Assembly: GCA_903994365.1 (NCBI GenBank) | Contig: CAJEXL010000005.1 | Span: 45,773 to 109,772, forward strand | DNA from: an uncultured Chlorobiaceae bacterium | Lineage (GTDB): Bacteria; Bacteroidota; Chlorobiia; Chlorobiales; Chlorobiaceae | Direction: 5' to 3' | DNA: 64,000 bases | Shown: piece after piece, positions 9,749 to 20,887 of the stretch | Layout: each line of letters begins with the position of its first letter | Position numbering within the stretch: the stretch's first letter is position 1 | Notes under the pieces: generated by a model | What the model was told of the DNA's origin: nothing | Databases searched by the model: none | The model's input: the letters and a program-made list of their open reading frames with translations, nothing else | Made by a program: the position numbers and the translations under genes

Positions 9749-11863
9749 TTAGTCCGAATCTTTGGTCACTCTTTTTTCTTGTAAAGATTCCGCAATACTT
9801 CTGGGGACTTCGCGATAACAGTCAAATTCCATTGAATAGTTCGCTCTTCCCTGACTCATCGAACGAAGGTCCGTTGAGTAACCAAACATGGCAGAAAGCG
9901 GTACCTTAGCATTGACAAACTGAGCTCCAGCCCTCTGACCCATACCTTCAATATGACCACGTCGACTCGACAGATCACCCATCACATCTCCAAGATACTC
10001 ATCGGGTGTAACAACCTCAACCTTCATGATTGGCTCAAGCAGTACCGGATCAGCTTTTTTGGCCGCCCCCTTGAATCCAATAGAACCTGCTATCTTGAAT
10101 GCCATTTCAGAAGAGTCCACCTCATGATACTTACCATCCAAGAGGGTAACCTTGATATCCTGCATTGAATAGCCAGCAACAACTCCGCCTTTCATGGCCT
10201 GTTGGACACCCGCATTGACCGCAGGAATATACTCTCTCGGAATAACTCCACCTTTAACTGCATCAACAAATTCATACCCCTTACCCTCTTCAAGCGGCTC
10301 AACGCGAAGTACGACCAGACCGAACTGACCTTTACCACCAGACTGACGGACAAACTTACCTTCGAACTCCACAGACTTTCGGATGGTTTCGCGGTAGGCG
10401 ACCTGCGGCTGACCGACATTTGCCTCAACCTTGAACTCGCGCCTGAGCCTGTCAACAAGAATCTCCAGATGAAGTTCACCCATACCGGCAATCAGGGTCT
10501 GTCCTGTTTCATCATCAGTCTTGACCTTGAATGTAGGATCCTCTTCAGCAAGCTTTGCAAGCGACATACCCAGTTTGTCATTATCAGCCTTTGTTTTTGG
10601 CTCAATGGCAATCTCAATAACGGGCTCAGGGAAAACCATTCTCTCAAGAACCACAGGGTAGTTTTCATCGCAAAGTGTATCACCCGTCCTGACATCTTTT
10701 AAACCTACAGCGGCTGCAATATCGCCACAATAAACACAATCTATATCCTCTCTTTTGTTGGAGTGCATCTGAAGCACACGACCAATACGCTCTTTCTTGC
10801 CGGTCATAGTGTTCAACACATAACTACCAGCTTTAAGTACACCGGAATAAACCCTGAAAAATGTAAGCTTTCCAACAAATGGGTCGGTAGCAATCTTGAA
10901 GGCAAGAGCAGCGAACGGTTCATCATCCTTTGGCTCTCGCATTACAGACTCCTCAGAACGCGGGTGATGACCCTCAACAGCTCCCACATCAACCGGTGAA
11001 GCAAGATATTCAACGACTGCGTCAAGCATAAACTGAACACCCTTATTCTTGAACGATGATCCGCAGAGCACAGGAATAATTGTGACCTTGAGCGTCGCCT
11101 TGCGAAGCACCGACCTTACTTCCTGCTCAGTAATTTCCTCACCGTTTAAATATTTCTCAAGCAATGTATCATCTACCTCGGAGACAGCCTCAAGCATATT
11201 GATTCGCCACGTCCTCGCCTCATTCTGTAAATCATGAGGAATCTCTACTTCATTATATGTGCTGCCATCTTCCTTATCATAGATAATTCCTTTCATTCTG
11301 ATAAGATCCACGAATCCGGCAAATATCTCACCTTCGCCTATAGGGATCTGAAGAGGAACGGGGTTCGTACTAAGCCTCTCCCTGATCGCCTTGACAGTAT
11401 CGAAAAAGTTAGCACCGGTCCGATCCATCTTATTGATATATGCAATCCTGGGCACGCCATATTTATTAGCCTGACGCCATACCGTCTCGGACTGAGGCTC
11501 CACCCCGCCTACCGCACAAAACAGCGCAACAGCGCCATCGAGCACACGCAGCGAACGCTCAACCTCGACAGTAAAGTCAACGTGGCCGGGGGTATCAATA
11601 ATATTAATCCTGTGATTAATCCCCGTGTAATTACCGAACTTCGGAACCCAGAAACATGTCGTCGCCGCCGAGGTGATAGTAATACCACGCTCTTTCTCCT
11701 GCTCCATCCAGTCCATCGTCGCACCACCATCATGCACCTCACCCATCCGGTGAAGACGACCCGTATAATAGAGAATCCTCTCTGTTGTTGTCGTCTTGCC
11801 AGCATCAATGTGCGCCATGATGCCAATGTTGCGTACTTTATCTAAATCAACCAGCCTTGCCAT
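9749..11863 (-). CDS. fusA: Translation elongation factor G
   Basis: EF-G is the GTPase that drives translocation. The 704 residues have the P-loop AHIDAGKT (17-24), the switch region [22 protein letters not shown] and NKMDRTGA. Domains II-V follow, with the domain IV motif [12 protein letters not shown] at the C-terminal end. The ATG at 11863 lies 41 bases after rpsG. It is the third gene of the str block. Confidence 0.99.
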   Translation of the reverse strand: MARLVDLDKVRNIGIMAHIDAGKTTTTERILYYTGRLHRMGEVHDGGATMDWMEQEKERGITITSAATTCFWVPKFGNYTGINHRINIIDTPGHVDFTVEVERSLRVLDGAVALFCAVGGVEPQSETVWRQANKYGVPRIAYINKMDRTGANFFDTVKAIRERLSTNPVPLQIPIGEGEIFAGFVDLIRMKGIIYDKEDGSTYNEVEIPHDLQNEARTWRINMLEAVSEVDDTLLEKYLNGEEITEQEVRSVLRKATLKVTIIPVLCGSSFKNKGVQFMLDAVVEYLASPVDVGAVEGHHPRSEESVMREPKDDEPFAALAFKIATDPFVGKLTFFRVYSGVLKAGSYVLNTMTGKKERIGRVLQMHSNKREDIDCVYCGDIAAAVGLKDVRTGDTLCDENYPVVLERMVFPEPVIEIAIEPKTKADNDKLGMSLAKLAEEDPTFKVKTDDETGQTLIAGMGELHLEILVDRLRREFKVEANVGQPQVAYRETIRKSVEFEGKFVRQSGGKGQFGLVVLRVEPLEEGKGYEFVDAVKGGVIPREYIPAVNAGVQQAMKGGVVAGYSMQDIKVTLLDGKYHEVDSSEMAFKIAGSIGFKGAAKKADPVLLEPIMKVEVVTPDEYLGDVMGDLSSRRGHIEGMGQRAGAQFVNAKVPLSAMFGYSTDLRSMSQGRANYSMEFDCYREVPRSIAESLQEKRVTKDSD

Positions 11864-11904
11864 AACAAATTTTTAGACCTTTTACTCCACACTTTAACAA
11901 ACTC

Positions 11905-12372
11905 TTAGAACCTGAAATGAGCAAACGCCTTGTTCGCGTCAGCCATCCTGTGTACTTCGTCGCGTTTTTTTACCGAAGCGCCCTGCTCATTGGCAGCATC
12001 CATCAACTCCGCAGCAAGCTTTTCAGCCATAGACTTGCCACCACGCCTTCCCGCATACATTTTCAGCCAACGGAACGCAAGAGCGCCTCGTCTCGTAGCC
12101 TTAACTTCCATCGGAATCTGGTAGGTAGCCCCACCAACTCTTTTACTGCGAACTTCAACAACGGGAGCTATATTTGACATAGCCTTACGATACACCTCCA
12201 GCGGCTCTTCGCCACTCATCTTCTCCGCAATGATCGCAAATGCATCATAAACTATCTTCGTAGCAACAGCTTTCTTCCCGTCAAGCATCACCGCATTGAT
12301 AAAACGAGCAACACTCTCATCGCCGTAGCGAAAATCAACACCGATTCTTTTATAGCCAACTTTTTTGGGCAT
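11905..12372 (-). CDS. rpsG: 30S ribosomal protein S7
   Basis: S7 nucleates the 30S head and, in E. coli, represses the str operon. The 155-residue protein has the family segments RFINAVMLDGKKAVATKIVY (near residue 23) and VGGATYQIPMEV. The C-terminal MAEKLAAELMDAANEQGASV and HRMADANKAFAHFRF are complete. It is 30 bases after rpsL. Confidence 0.98.
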   Translation of the reverse strand: MPKKVGYKRIGVDFRYGDESVARFINAVMLDGKKAVATKIVYDAFAIIAEKMSGEEPLEVYRKAMSNIAPVVEVRSKRVGGATYQIPMEVKATRRGALAFRWLKMYAGRRGGKSMAEKLAAELMDAANEQGASVKKRDEVHRMADANKAFAHFRF

Positions 12373-12402
12373 ATTCTTCCCTGAATTTATGATTCGACTT
12401 AT

Positions 12403-12813
12403 CTACCTCTTACCCTTACCCTTAACAGGCGCCGCAACACCAGCCTTCGGCTGCTTGGCACCATACTTCGACCGACTCTGCTTGCGATCAGCCACACCGG
12501 ACGTATCCAGGGAGCCGCGCACAATATGATACCTCACACCAGGAAGATCCTTTACCCTGCCGCCACGAATCAGAACAATTGAATGCTCCTGAAGATTATG
12601 ACCTTCCCCCGGAATATATGCCGTAACCTCAATTTTGTTGGATAACCTGACACGTGCAACTTTCCGCAACGCTGAGTTAGGTTTTTTCGGCGTAGTCGTA
12701 TAAACACGAGTACAAACCCCACGTTTCTGCGGGCATTTTTCAAGCGCCGGTGACGCTGTTTTTGACACTTTCACACTTCTTCCAAGCCTGATAAGCTGCT
12801 GAATCGTCGGCAT
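12403..12813 (-). CDS. rpsL: 30S ribosomal protein S12
   Basis: S12 is the accuracy-centre protein and the target of streptomycin resistance mutations. The 136 residues start [15 protein letters not shown]. They contain the conserved decoding-site segments [16 protein letters not shown] and [20 protein letters not shown]. The lysines that mutate to resistance (in PKKPNSA and in the [10 protein letters not shown] region) look wild type. It is the first gene of the str-S10-spc supercluster. Confidence 0.98.
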   Translation of the reverse strand: MPTIQQLIRLGRSVKVSKTASPALEKCPQKRGVCTRVYTTTPKKPNSALRKVARVRLSNKIEVTAYIPGEGHNLQEHSIVLIRGGRVKDLPGVRYHIVRGSLDTSGVADRKQSRSKYGAKQPKAGVAAPVKGKGKR

Positions 12814-13199
12814 ACTGAAACTCTCTTTCTTTTTAAAACACTCTGATTACAAAAAAACGCAAATGCTAAAAATCCATAAGGACAGTCAATGTAAGCGAAT
12901 TATGTAAAAAAACAAAACCTGATTTATATATTTCTTGTCAATCGACAGCAAAAGTTTTTTGACAACGAAGAAGCTTCTGAGATTACAAAAAAACGGGCGT
13001 GAAGTGAATAAACGGCCCCTTCTCTACGCAAATCAACAGCATGTCTGATAAAACTTGATCAGGAGCAGATCATTTTGTATCGAAGCATGATACCCTTCAA
13101 TCCAGGCTGCTGGCCCTGTTGCTGAAACTGTTCCTACAGCAGGTGGAACTAACAGTTTCAAAAAATCTTGCATCCACAAAATTTCTTTTCTCTCTTGGT
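12814..13199 (-). promoter_or_regulatory. Intergenic region carrying the probable rpsL (str operon) promoter
   Basis: This 386-base AT-rich stretch separates rpsL from the macB stop codon and has no convincing gene. On the minus strand a TTGACA hexamer lies at 12936-12941, with AT-rich TATATA and TACATA elements downstream. No pair has ideal spacing, so I do not name exact -35/-10 boxes. The leader before rpsL would be roughly 90-120 bases. Confidence 0.35.
13124..13159. repeat. Perfect 9-bp inverted repeat downstream of macB
   Basis: The arms GAAACTGTT and AACAGTTTC are perfect and are separated by 18 bases. The hairpin lies about 40 bases after the macB stop. It is not followed by a T-run on either strand, so it may be a mRNA 3' stem or a factor-dependent stop, not a classical intrinsic terminator. 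Confidence 0.5.
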
Positions 13200-15173
13200 T
13201 TACTCGAAACGCAGAGCCTCTACAGGTTTGAGTTCGGCTGCCTTTCTGGCAGGCCAGAGACCAAAAAAAATACCGGTGAGCGCTGAGAAGGCCGTTGCAA
13301 GAGTAACCGATAGCAGCGAGGTCTTTACAGCCCAGCCCGCAAAAACCGAGAGGATTATGGAGATACCAATCCCGGTTAATACTCCAATGAAGCCTCCGCT
13401 GATGGTCATCCCCACCGACTCAACCAGAAACTGAAGCATAATATCGCTTTTTCTTGCGCCAATGGCTTTGCGCAGTCCAATCTCCCGCGTTCTTTCGGTA
13501 ACAGAGACAAGCATGATATTCATAATACCGATACCCCCTACCAAAAGCGAGATCGCTGCAATAGAGCCAAGCAGAAGACTCATGGTCTGGGTGGTGCTGC
13601 TGAGCATCTTCTGAATTTCGGTCATATCCCTGATATTGAACGACTCATCATTATTCTTCAGGCTCCGCTTCTTTCGGATCAGCTCGGTGATTGCGTTTTT
13701 AGCCTCCTCTATTTTACCCGACTCTGCAACCTCCACAAATATTCCGCTGAGATACTCCCTGCCCAGCACGCGGTACATGGCTGTCGTCACAGGAATAATA
13801 ACGACATCATCCTCATCCTGTGGCCCTGAAAAGCCTTTAGCAGGAGCAATACCGATTACCTTGAAATTTATTCTGTTGATCTTGATGCTCTTCCCAACCG
13901 GGTTATTGCTTCCAAAAAGCTCCTTGACAACGGTCACACCAATAATTACAGACTTCTCCCGCATCTGAATCTCTTCGCGGGTAAACCATCGACCGACGGT
14001 TGGCATAACAGCTCGCATCATACCATAGTCATACCCCGCACCGACGAGAGTAGAACTCCAATTTTTATTTCCGTAAACAATCCGTCCAGCACCATTGACA
14101 ACACCAGTCGCATTTTTCACCAAAGGGCGAAGTTGCGAAATATCCTCAACATCCCTAAAAGTAAACCGGGTAACAGCTCCAGCCCCCTGGGACGCGCCAC
14201 GAATTTTGGCCGAGCCACCCCTGATTGAGAGCATATTTGAGCCCATCGATTTCAGATCCTCCTGCATGGCCGCCTTTGCGCCTTCGCCAAGTGCCATCAT
14301 GGCAATCACTGAGGCAACCCCGACAAGAATGCCGAGTACAGAGAGAAATGAGCGCATTTTGTTTGCAAGAATAGACTGAACCGCCTGTGCTATAAACCCC
14401 GTAAAACGACCGTCCCTCCATAAAGCACCATTTCCGGAAACAAGCGCTTCAAACGCAGTCGGCACTGGCGTTTCCGCTGAACTATCAAGAGCTGCCTTGC
14501 GCTCATCTGCAAGAATTATTCCATCCCTCATCGTGATAACTCGACCGGCGTAGGCTGCTATCTCCGGTTCATGAGTTACCATAATGATGGTTTTTCCCTC
14601 GTCATGAAGTCCCTTGAGAATCTTCATGATTTCATTTGAGTTTTTGGTATCAAGATTGCCCGTCGGCTCATCGGCAAAAATGATAAGAGGATCACGAATC
14701 AACGCTCTCGCTATGGCGACACGCTGCTGTTCTCCCCCTGAAAGCTGATTCGGCGTATGATCCATCCTCTTTTCAAGTCCAACCAGCTTAAGACGCTCCC
14801 TTGCCTCATGACGAAAATCACCCTTCAGACCACTGTAGATATGCGGAAGCCTCACGTTATCAACAATAGTCATCCGCTTGAGCAGATGAAACTGCTGAAA
14901 CACAAAACCGGCGACATTGTTTCGCAATCCAGCCCTCTCATCTTCAGAGAGGGCGTTTACATTGTTGCCAAGAATCCGGTACTCGCCCTTGTCAGGGTTG
15001 TCGAGAAGCCCGAGAATATGGAGCAAAGAAGATTTACCCGAACCCGAAGAGCCCATGATGGCAACAAACTCCCCCTGCTCAACTATCAGGGAGACTCCAA
15101 GCAATGCATTAACGGTGCATTCCCCTATACGGTAGGTCCGGTGAACATCAACAAGTTCGAGCAGTGGTTTCAT
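13200..15173 (-). CDS. macB: MacB-type ABC exporter (ATPase fused to permease)
   Basis: This is the ATP-driven inner-membrane component of a MacA-MacB-TolC type efflux system. Residues 1-225 are the ATPase: Walker [10 protein letters not shown] (41-49), signature [15 protein letters not shown], and Walker [14 protein letters not shown] transmembrane helix follows near 273-292 ([20 protein letters not shown]). A large periplasmic domain comes next, then three C-terminal helices with the FtsX-type motif [17 protein letters not shown]. At 657 residues it has the normal length. The ATG overlaps the macA stop as ATGA. The exported substrate is unknown. Confidence 0.93.
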   Translation of the reverse strand: MKPLLELVDVHRTYRIGECTVNALLGVSLIVEQGEFVAIMGSSGSGKSSLLHILGLLDNPDKGEYRILGNNVNALSEDERAGLRNNVAGFVFQQFHLLKRMTIVDNVRLPHIYSGLKGDFRHEARERLKLVGLEKRMDHTPNQLSGGEQQRVAIARALIRDPLIIFADEPTGNLDTKNSNEIMKILKGLHDEGKTIIMVTHEPEIAAYAGRVITMRDGIILADERKAALDSSAETPVPTAFEALVSGNGALWRDGRFTGFIAQAVQSILANKMRSFLSVLGILVGVASVIAMMALGEGAKAAMQEDLKSMGSNMLSIRGGSAKIRGASQGAGAVTRFTFRDVEDISQLRPLVKNATGVVNGAGRIVYGNKNWSSTLVGAGYDYGMMRAVMPTVGRWFTREEIQMREKSVIIGVTVVKELFGSNNPVGKSIKINRINFKVIGIAPAKGFSGPQDEDDVVIIPVTTAMYRVLGREYLSGIFVEVAESGKIEEAKNAITELIRKKRSLKNNDESFNIRDMTEIQKMLSSTTQTMSLLLGSIAAISLLVGGIGIMNIMLVSVTERTREIGLRKAIGARKSDIMLQFLVESVGMTISGGFIGVLTGIGISIILSVFAGWAVKTSLLSVTLATAFSALTGIFFGLWPARKAAELKPVEALRFE

Positions 15174-16138
15174 TTTTTCGTCCGGTTGCGCTGCGGTGCA
15201 AAGGGATTCGAGCCGCCTTTTTTACCTGGAAGAACAAAAGAGGTATCGGAAAGAAGCACGACAGCACCATCCGACAGCCCTTCCAGAATTTCGAAATAGC
15301 GATCATCCTGCATCCCTGTTGTAACCGCTTTGTATTGAACTCCCCTCTCGGCACCACCTTTTTTTTGAAGCACCACTGTCTTGCCATTCTGGCTCTCAAC
15401 AGCTCCAAGAGGCAGCAGCAGCGCGCCTTGCTTTTCCTGTACCACTATCTCAATATTGGCACTCATACCTGAACGAAAAACATCAGGAATGCGCTCAGGA
15501 ATAACATCGACATTATAGATGTTCACATTATTCTGCAGATGCGACTCAAAATAGATATGTTCAACAACTCCATTTATTCTGATGTCGGGATAAGCATCCA
15601 GCCCGATGACGGCTCTCTGGCCAACTTTTACCCTGCCAATATCAGTCTCATCGACATAAGCTTTGACAATCAGATGGTCAGAGAGCACAAACAGTGAATC
15701 GCTTGCCGTCACTGCCTGACCGGGATCAATGCTGCGCACAATGACCTGTCCATCCAAAGGCGCGATGATGGCGGTCTCTTTGTACACCTTTTTCCAATAG
15801 GCCTCTTCGTTTTTTCCCTGTACACGTGCTGCATCAAGAAGAGCGGCCCGTTCAGTTGAACTAAGCAGGGCAAGTACCTCCCCTTTTTTCACATATTGCC
15901 CCTCAGCCACCAGAATCTCCTCTACCCGTCCACCGATTGAAGATTGAATTTTAAGCCGATTTTCAGGTTCGACAACACCTGTTGTCGATACTGCGGAACT
16001 GATGCTGCCTCTCACAACTCGAATCTCTTCGTACCTCTTCTCCGGAGTCCTGTTGCCCGTTAAAAAGAAAATGAATCCAAGCCCGGCAAGAGCCGCAGCA
16101 ACCACACTTCCCCATACAAGTTTACTCCTCTTGACCAT
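15170..16138 (-). CDS. macA: MacA-like periplasmic membrane-fusion protein
   Basis: This adaptor links the inner-membrane ABC exporter to the outer-membrane TolC channel. The start at 16138 ([11 protein letters not shown]) is fixed by AGGAGG 8 bases upstream and gives 322 residues. There is an N-terminal membrane anchor (about 7-27), then split lipoyl halves and a beta-barrel domain. The helical hairpin between the lipoyl halves (about 94-124) is very short compared with E. coli MacA. The first 17 bases overlap the tolC-like gene, so the two are translationally coupled. Confidence 0.88.
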   Translation of the reverse strand: MVKRSKLVWGSVVAAALAGLGFIFFLTGNRTPEKRYEEIRVVRGSISSAVSTTGVVEPENRLKIQSSIGGRVEEILVAEGQYVKKGEVLALLSSTERAALLDAARVQGKNEEAYWKKVYKETAIIAPLDGQVIVRSIDPGQAVTASDSLFVLSDHLIVKAYVDETDIGRVKVGQRAVIGLDAYPDIRINGVVEHIYFESHLQNNVNIYNVDVIPERIPDVFRSGMSANIEIVVQEKQGALLLPLGAVESQNGKTVVLQKKGGAERGVQYKAVTTGMQDDRYFEILEGLSDGAVVLLSDTSFVLPGKKGGSNPFAPQRNRTKK

Positions 16139-17390
16139 CAAGCACTCCTCCTTTTGACTGAATCCATTGAGCCTCGGCAATCAACATATCTGCTCCGGCA
16201 TTAAGAAACTCTTTTTTTGCACTGACAAGATTATCTTCAATCATCACCCAATCATTGAAAGAGATGAGACCATTTGAATATTGCGCCGAGGCAATGGTTG
16301 CCCGCTCAACGGCTGCATCAAGAAATTTTTTGCGCACCACACCCGCCTGTCGGGCATCCTGAAAATCTTTCCAGCTCTGTTCGAGAGCATCAAAAAGTTG
16401 AAGAGAAACACTTTTTCCAACGGCACTCTGTTGAGCAACAACCGCCTTAGCCTTTGCAACTCTCGCCTTACCACTTCCTCCTTCATAAACAGGCACTGAA
16501 AAAGTAACACCAGCACTCCAATCCACCGCATCGAGCTGCCATCGATCGGGAGAAGTTCTGCCAATTGATGAGGTCAGATAGAGCTGGGGTGCAAAGGCGC
16601 TTTTCGACGCATCAAGATCATTCTGTGCGGCTTTACTACGAGCATTGAGTTGCTGGAAGAGCGGATTATTATTGACCAGCAGCGCAAGATCGGGCTTGGC
16701 AGTGGAAATATCGCTGGCTCTGAACGCTGCCTGAACCTTGATCGGCTGATGGATATCACGCCCAAGTGCTGACGCAAGCGTTGTCTGGGCAAGCACCAGT
16801 CCCCGTTTGGCCTGCCAAACTTCAAACTCCGCCTGTGCAAGATCGGCTTCAGCCTGGCGCAGCGAACCGATATTTTCTCGTCCACCCTGATATCGAAGAG
16901 TGATTAGCCGGACATTCTTCTGCCGTCTTTCGGCAATCTCTACGGTAAGCCCCACAAGGTTCTGCGCCTTAAGCAAGGCCGTAAATGCAGATCGAAGAGC
17001 AAATCGAAGATTGGCAGAGACAACGCTATAGTTGTAGCGGGCAGCCTTGATCGCCTCCTCATTGCTGGCAATCTGGCTGGAGGTTTTATGACCATCATAA
17101 AGAAGCTGCTGTGCCGATAAAGCAGAGGAATAAAGAGAGGAAGAGCCAGCACCAGAGGTTCCACGCTTCAGCGAGCTCAGCCCTATACTGAGCTGGGGAA
17201 GACGTGCGCCTCCCGTTATCTGCTTATCCGCTTCCGCCTGCTGCAAAAGCGCAAGAGCGGAAAAGAGGTCAGGATGCGCCTGCCTCGTTTCGTTGACACA
17301 CTGCTGCCATGTCAGCAGCTCATCGGCAAACACCGGCGAGGTTGTGGCGAAAAGAAACATCACCAGAACCAGATATAATCTTGATTTCAT
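16122..17390 (-). CDS. tolC: TolC-family outer membrane efflux protein
   Basis: This is the outer-membrane channel of the efflux operon. A signal peptide is visible (MKSRLYLVLVMFLFATTSPVFA in part, cleaved near residue 22). The 422 residues contain the two-fold OEP repeat with long amphipathic helices, for example RQAEADLAQAEFEVWQAKRG and later EYS-like strand segments. It is first in the minus-strand tolC-macA-macB operon and diverges from the ABC-F gene, with about 225 bases between the two starts. Confidence 0.88.
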   Translation of the reverse strand: MKSRLYLVLVMFLFATTSPVFADELLTWQQCVNETRQAHPDLFSALALLQQAEADKQITGGARLPQLSIGLSSLKRGTSGAGSSSLYSSALSAQQLLYDGHKTSSQIASNEEAIKAARYNYSVVSANLRFALRSAFTALLKAQNLVGLTVEIAERRQKNVRLITLRYQGGRENIGSLRQAEADLAQAEFEVWQAKRGLVLAQTTLASALGRDIHQPIKVQAAFRASDISTAKPDLALLVNNNPLFQQLNARSKAAQNDLDASKSAFAPQLYLTSSIGRTSPDRWQLDAVDWSAGVTFSVPVYEGGSGKARVAKAKAVVAQQSAVGKSVSLQLFDALEQSWKDFQDARQAGVVRKKFLDAAVERATIASAQYSNGLISFNDWVMIEDNLVSAKKEFLNAGADMLIAEAQWIQSKGGVLDGQEE

Positions 17391-17615
17391 AATCTATAAT
17401 GTTCACTCGACCGCATTTTTATAACAAATATTCTCACATTGGACGACCTTTACACGAAAACCTTGTACTCTATTTCATAATTATGCAAACAGTTAAAATC
17501 GAACTTGCCTGCAATACCATCAAGAATCGTGCAGCTTTGCCGAAATATTGTATCTTTTCTCCCAAGTTTACAATTTTTCGATGATATCAGATCATTTCAC
17601 CAGTTCTTCCTCTTT

Positions 17616-19574
17616 ATGCTTGAAGCCCGTAATCTCTCACTCACCGTCGGATCCAAACAACTCCTTGCCGATACCTCATTCCGCGTCGGCGACAAAGACC
17701 ATGTAAGCCTTGTAGGCCTTAACGGCACCGGAAAAACAACCCTGCTGCGCCTTATCAGCGGACCATCCAAAGACTCTGCTCTTATTATCGATGGCCATTT
17801 TCTCAAGTCGGCCGAAACAACCATCGGTTATCTTCCCCAGGAGATCTCCTTTGATGCTGATCTGGAGAAAACCGCACTGCAATATGCGCTTCAGGCCAAC
17901 GCAAGGCTTTTCGAGTTGTCGGGCAAAATAGCAGAGATGGAGCATGAGCTCGCTCTGCCTGATCAGGATTATGAGAGCGAAGCCTACCATAACCTGATCG
18001 AACGCTTTTCCGATGCCATGCACGAGTTTGACCACCTCGGTGGTTACACCATGCAGTCCAATGCCGAAAAGGTGCTCGCCGGTCTTGGATTCAGCGAAAT
18101 AGATTTTCATAAAAAGGTGAAGGCCTTTTCCGGTGGATGGCAGATGCGCCTGCACCTTACCAAACTGCTGCTGCAGAACCCGACACTGCTCCTGCTTGAT
18201 GAGCCAACCAACCACCTTGATATCGACTCGCTTCGCTGGCTCGAAAATTATCTCCTCAACTACGAGCACAGTTATATCATTGTCTCGCACGACCGCTTTT
18301 TTCTCGACAAGCTCACCACCAAAACCCTCGAAATCGCCTTTGAGCGTATCAACGAATACAAGGGAAACTACTCTTATTACGAAAAGGAGAAGGCAGAGCG
18401 CTACGAACTGATGATGGGCCAATATACCAACGACCTGAAGAAAATGGCAGAGCTAAAGGCCTTTGTCGACCGGTTCCGCTACAAGGCCACCAAGGCAAGG
18501 CAGGCACAGAGCCGCCTCAAGCAGATGGAGAAGATGGAGAAGAACATGTTCTCGCCTGAAGAGGATAACTCACGCATCTCCTTCCGCTTTCCAAAAGCCA
18601 ACCCCTCCGGACGTGAAGTGATGCGACTTGACGGAGTCAAAAAAGCCTACCTGCTCCCCGATGGCACAAAAAAACAGGTACTCAACAACATCGACCTCGA
18701 GGTGATGCGCGGCGACAGAATTGCCATTGTCGGCTCAAACGGCGCCGGAAAAACCACCTTCTGCAAAATTCTGGCAGGAGAGATTGACTTTGAGGGCAAA
18801 GTGAGCATGGGGCACAATGTTACCCTGAACTACTTCGCCCAGCACCAGACCGAAAATCTCTCGCAAGACAAAAGCGTCTACATGGAGATGATGGACTCCG
18901 CCCCCTCATCCGAAGCACAGAAAAAGGTGCGGGATATTCTCGGCTGTTTCCTCTTCAGCGGCGATGCGGTCAATAAAAAGATCAGGGTGTTGTCGGGAGG
19001 GGAAAAATCGAGGGTCGCCCTTGCAAAAATCCTGTTGCAGGCATCAAACCTTCTGATTATGGATGAGCCGACCAACCATCTCGACATGCGTTCAAAAGAG
19101 ATGCTGATCGACTCGCTTGAGTACTATGACGGCACGCTCCTGATTGTCAGTCACGACCGCTACTTCCTCGACAGTTTGGTCAACAAGGTGGTAGAGATCA
19201 AAAACGGCTCACTGCAACTCCACCTCGGCACCTACGCCGAATATCTTGAAACTGCCGAAAAAGCCATTGAAGCCGAGCGCAAACTGGAGAGCACTGCGAA
19301 GCAAAAAAGCCAGGCTGCACCGGCAAAAACAGCCGAAAAAGAGCAGGAGCAGGCAAAGAAAAGTGCCGCAATTAAAAAAGACAAGAAAAGAATTGATGCG
19401 ATCGAACAGAAAATCAACAAGCTTGAACAGAAAAAAGAGTCACTCGAAACCATGATGGCAACAGAAGACTTCTACAAAAAAAGCCAGGAAGAGACCAACA
19501 AAACCCTCGACGGCTACCACTCCCTGTGCAACGAACTGAATGCACTCTTTGCGGAGTGGGAAAAGGTATCGTAA
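17616..19574 (+). CDS. ABC-F family ATPase (Uup/YdiF-like)
   Basis: ABC-F proteins have two ABC ATPase domains and no membrane part, and act on ribosomes. The first Walker A is GLNGTGKTT (34-42) with [15 protein letters not shown] and [12 protein letters not shown]. The second has [24 protein letters not shown] and [13 protein letters not shown] charged interdomain linker lies between them, and the C-terminal tail (about 570-652) is a predicted coiled coil rich in Lys/Glu/Gln. The open frame extends upstream to 17505, but [12 protein letters not shown] at 17616 is the family N-terminus. Exact subfamily is not certain. Confidence 0.92.
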   Translation: MLEARNLSLTVGSKQLLADTSFRVGDKDHVSLVGLNGTGKTTLLRLISGPSKDSALIIDGHFLKSAETTIGYLPQEISFDADLEKTALQYALQANARLFELSGKIAEMEHELALPDQDYESEAYHNLIERFSDAMHEFDHLGGYTMQSNAEKVLAGLGFSEIDFHKKVKAFSGGWQMRLHLTKLLLQNPTLLLLDEPTNHLDIDSLRWLENYLLNYEHSYIIVSHDRFFLDKLTTKTLEIAFERINEYKGNYSYYEKEKAERYELMMGQYTNDLKKMAELKAFVDRFRYKATKARQAQSRLKQMEKMEKNMFSPEEDNSRISFRFPKANPSGREVMRLDGVKKAYLLPDGTKKQVLNNIDLEVMRGDRIAIVGSNGAGKTTFCKILAGEIDFEGKVSMGHNVTLNYFAQHQTENLSQDKSVYMEMMDSAPSSEAQKKVRDILGCFLFSGDAVNKKIRVLSGGEKSRVALAKILLQASNLLIMDEPTNHLDMRSKEMLIDSLEYYDGTLLIVSHDRYFLDSLVNKVVEIKNGSLQLHLGTYAEYLETAEKAIEAERKLESTAKQKSQAAPAKTAEKEQEQAKKSAAIKKDKKRIDAIEQKINKLEQKKESLETMMATEDFYKKSQEETNKTLDGYHSLCNELNALFAEWEKVS

Positions 19575-19610
19575 CTGAATTGTTCGAGGAGTGAAGTGAC
19601 CTGTTCAAGC

Positions 19611-20783
19611 TCAAGGCTTCAGAAAAACAATCCCGTCCGGAATATCAGTTAACTTCAGCCCCCCATCATCGCTGACGGCAAAGGTATTTTCGATACCGAT
19701 GACTCCTTTGCCGGGAATGACAAACTTGGGTTCGACCGCAATCACTTGGCCAGACTGCAAAGGCATGGTAAACCCTTTGGCAAGAACAGGAAGCTGATCA
19801 AGTTCGAGACCCACACCATGACCGACAAATTTCGCCTGTTCACCCGGCATACCCATAAAACAGGAGCCCAACCCTGCCTTTTCAGCCATTGAAGCGGCTG
19901 CAAGAAACAGCTCTTCACCAATTGCGCCGGGTTTCATGGCCTGACGCACCATCTCCTGAATATCGATCGCGACATCAAAAGCCCGCTGCAATTCAGGATC
20001 AAGCGTTCCGATAACAAACATACGGGTCATATCGGTAATGTAACCATTGAACACCCCGGCATAATCCAGAAGAATCGGTTCGTTCACACGAATTTCATCA
20101 CACGATGCTCCATGTGGAGAAGCGCTTGACAACCCCTTGCCCGTAACCGGGCCATCAAAAAAACCGCCACTTAGTCCGCCTGATGAGACCGCAAGACCAA
20201 AAAAAAGCTCCTGGTTAAAAGCCCTCATCCGCACATATCCCTCATGCCCAGCCTTGCGAAGACGATATTCTATTTCGGCAGAGAGATCAAGTTCACGCAT
20301 TCCCGCTTTCAGAAATTGCGGCACCTCCGCAAACACCGATGCAAGCTTGCTGGCACTGTACCTCAGTTGCTCAAGCTCAAAAGGCGACTTGACTGACATG
20401 ACTTCACGAACAATCATCGAAATATCAACAAAACTCCGCCCCGGCAGCGCACGTGAGTAATAGCTGTGCTGCTGCACCGGAACAGCGTCAAAGGTCATGC
20501 CTACTGAGAGTTGATCCCCACTGAACACCGAAGCAAACTCCTTGCTTGAAGGGAAAGGGCGAATATCGGCAATCGGGCTCTCCTCCCGTGCCCGCGAGAG
20601 GCTTTTGCGCACCAGAAGCATCGGCTCACCATCCGCCGGAATCCAGAGTATGGAGTTCTGGCGAGTACCGGCAAAATAGTAGATATCAATTGGCAGAATG
20701 AGTAGTGCCGCCTGCACGCCCTTGTTTTGCAGCATTCCCTGCAACCGGACTACCCGTTGTTGTGATTCGGTTTCTGTCAGCAT
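19611..20783 (-). CDS. M24-family metallopeptidase (Xaa-Pro aminopeptidase-like)
   Basis: The protein has a creatinase-type N-terminal domain (about 1-150) and a C-terminal pita-bread M24 domain. The five metal ligands can be placed: the two aspartates in LLDYAGVFNGYITDMTRMF, the histidine in FVGHGVGLELDQLP, and glutamates in VIAVEPKF and GIENTF. This supports an active dimetal proline dipeptidase or aminopeptidase. It is 390 residues long and convergent with the ABC-F gene, 36 bases away. Substrate preference cannot be read from sequence. Confidence 0.9.
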   Translation of the reverse strand: MLTETESQQRVVRLQGMLQNKGVQAALLILPIDIYYFAGTRQNSILWIPADGEPMLLVRKSLSRAREESPIADIRPFPSSKEFASVFSGDQLSVGMTFDAVPVQQHSYYSRALPGRSFVDISMIVREVMSVKSPFELEQLRYSASKLASVFAEVPQFLKAGMRELDLSAEIEYRLRKAGHEGYVRMRAFNQELFFGLAVSSGGLSGGFFDGPVTGKGLSSASPHGASCDEIRVNEPILLDYAGVFNGYITDMTRMFVIGTLDPELQRAFDVAIDIQEMVRQAMKPGAIGEELFLAAASMAEKAGLGSCFMGMPGEQAKFVGHGVGLELDQLPVLAKGFTMPLQSGQVIAVEPKFVIPGKGVIGIENTFAVSDDGGLKLTDIPDGIVFLKP

Positions 20784-20887
20784 AGTTTGTTCTTCGAGTA
20801 GTTTGATAAATGGGGATTATTCATAAAACGATCTATCATTGAAAAAGGGATAAATCGTGGCCCGAAATATAACAACAAAGCAGTGAT

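Noticed and set aside
13124..13159. Intrinsic terminator for macB.
   Set aside because: The hairpin is perfect but lacks a T-run on either strand; kept only as an inverted repeat.
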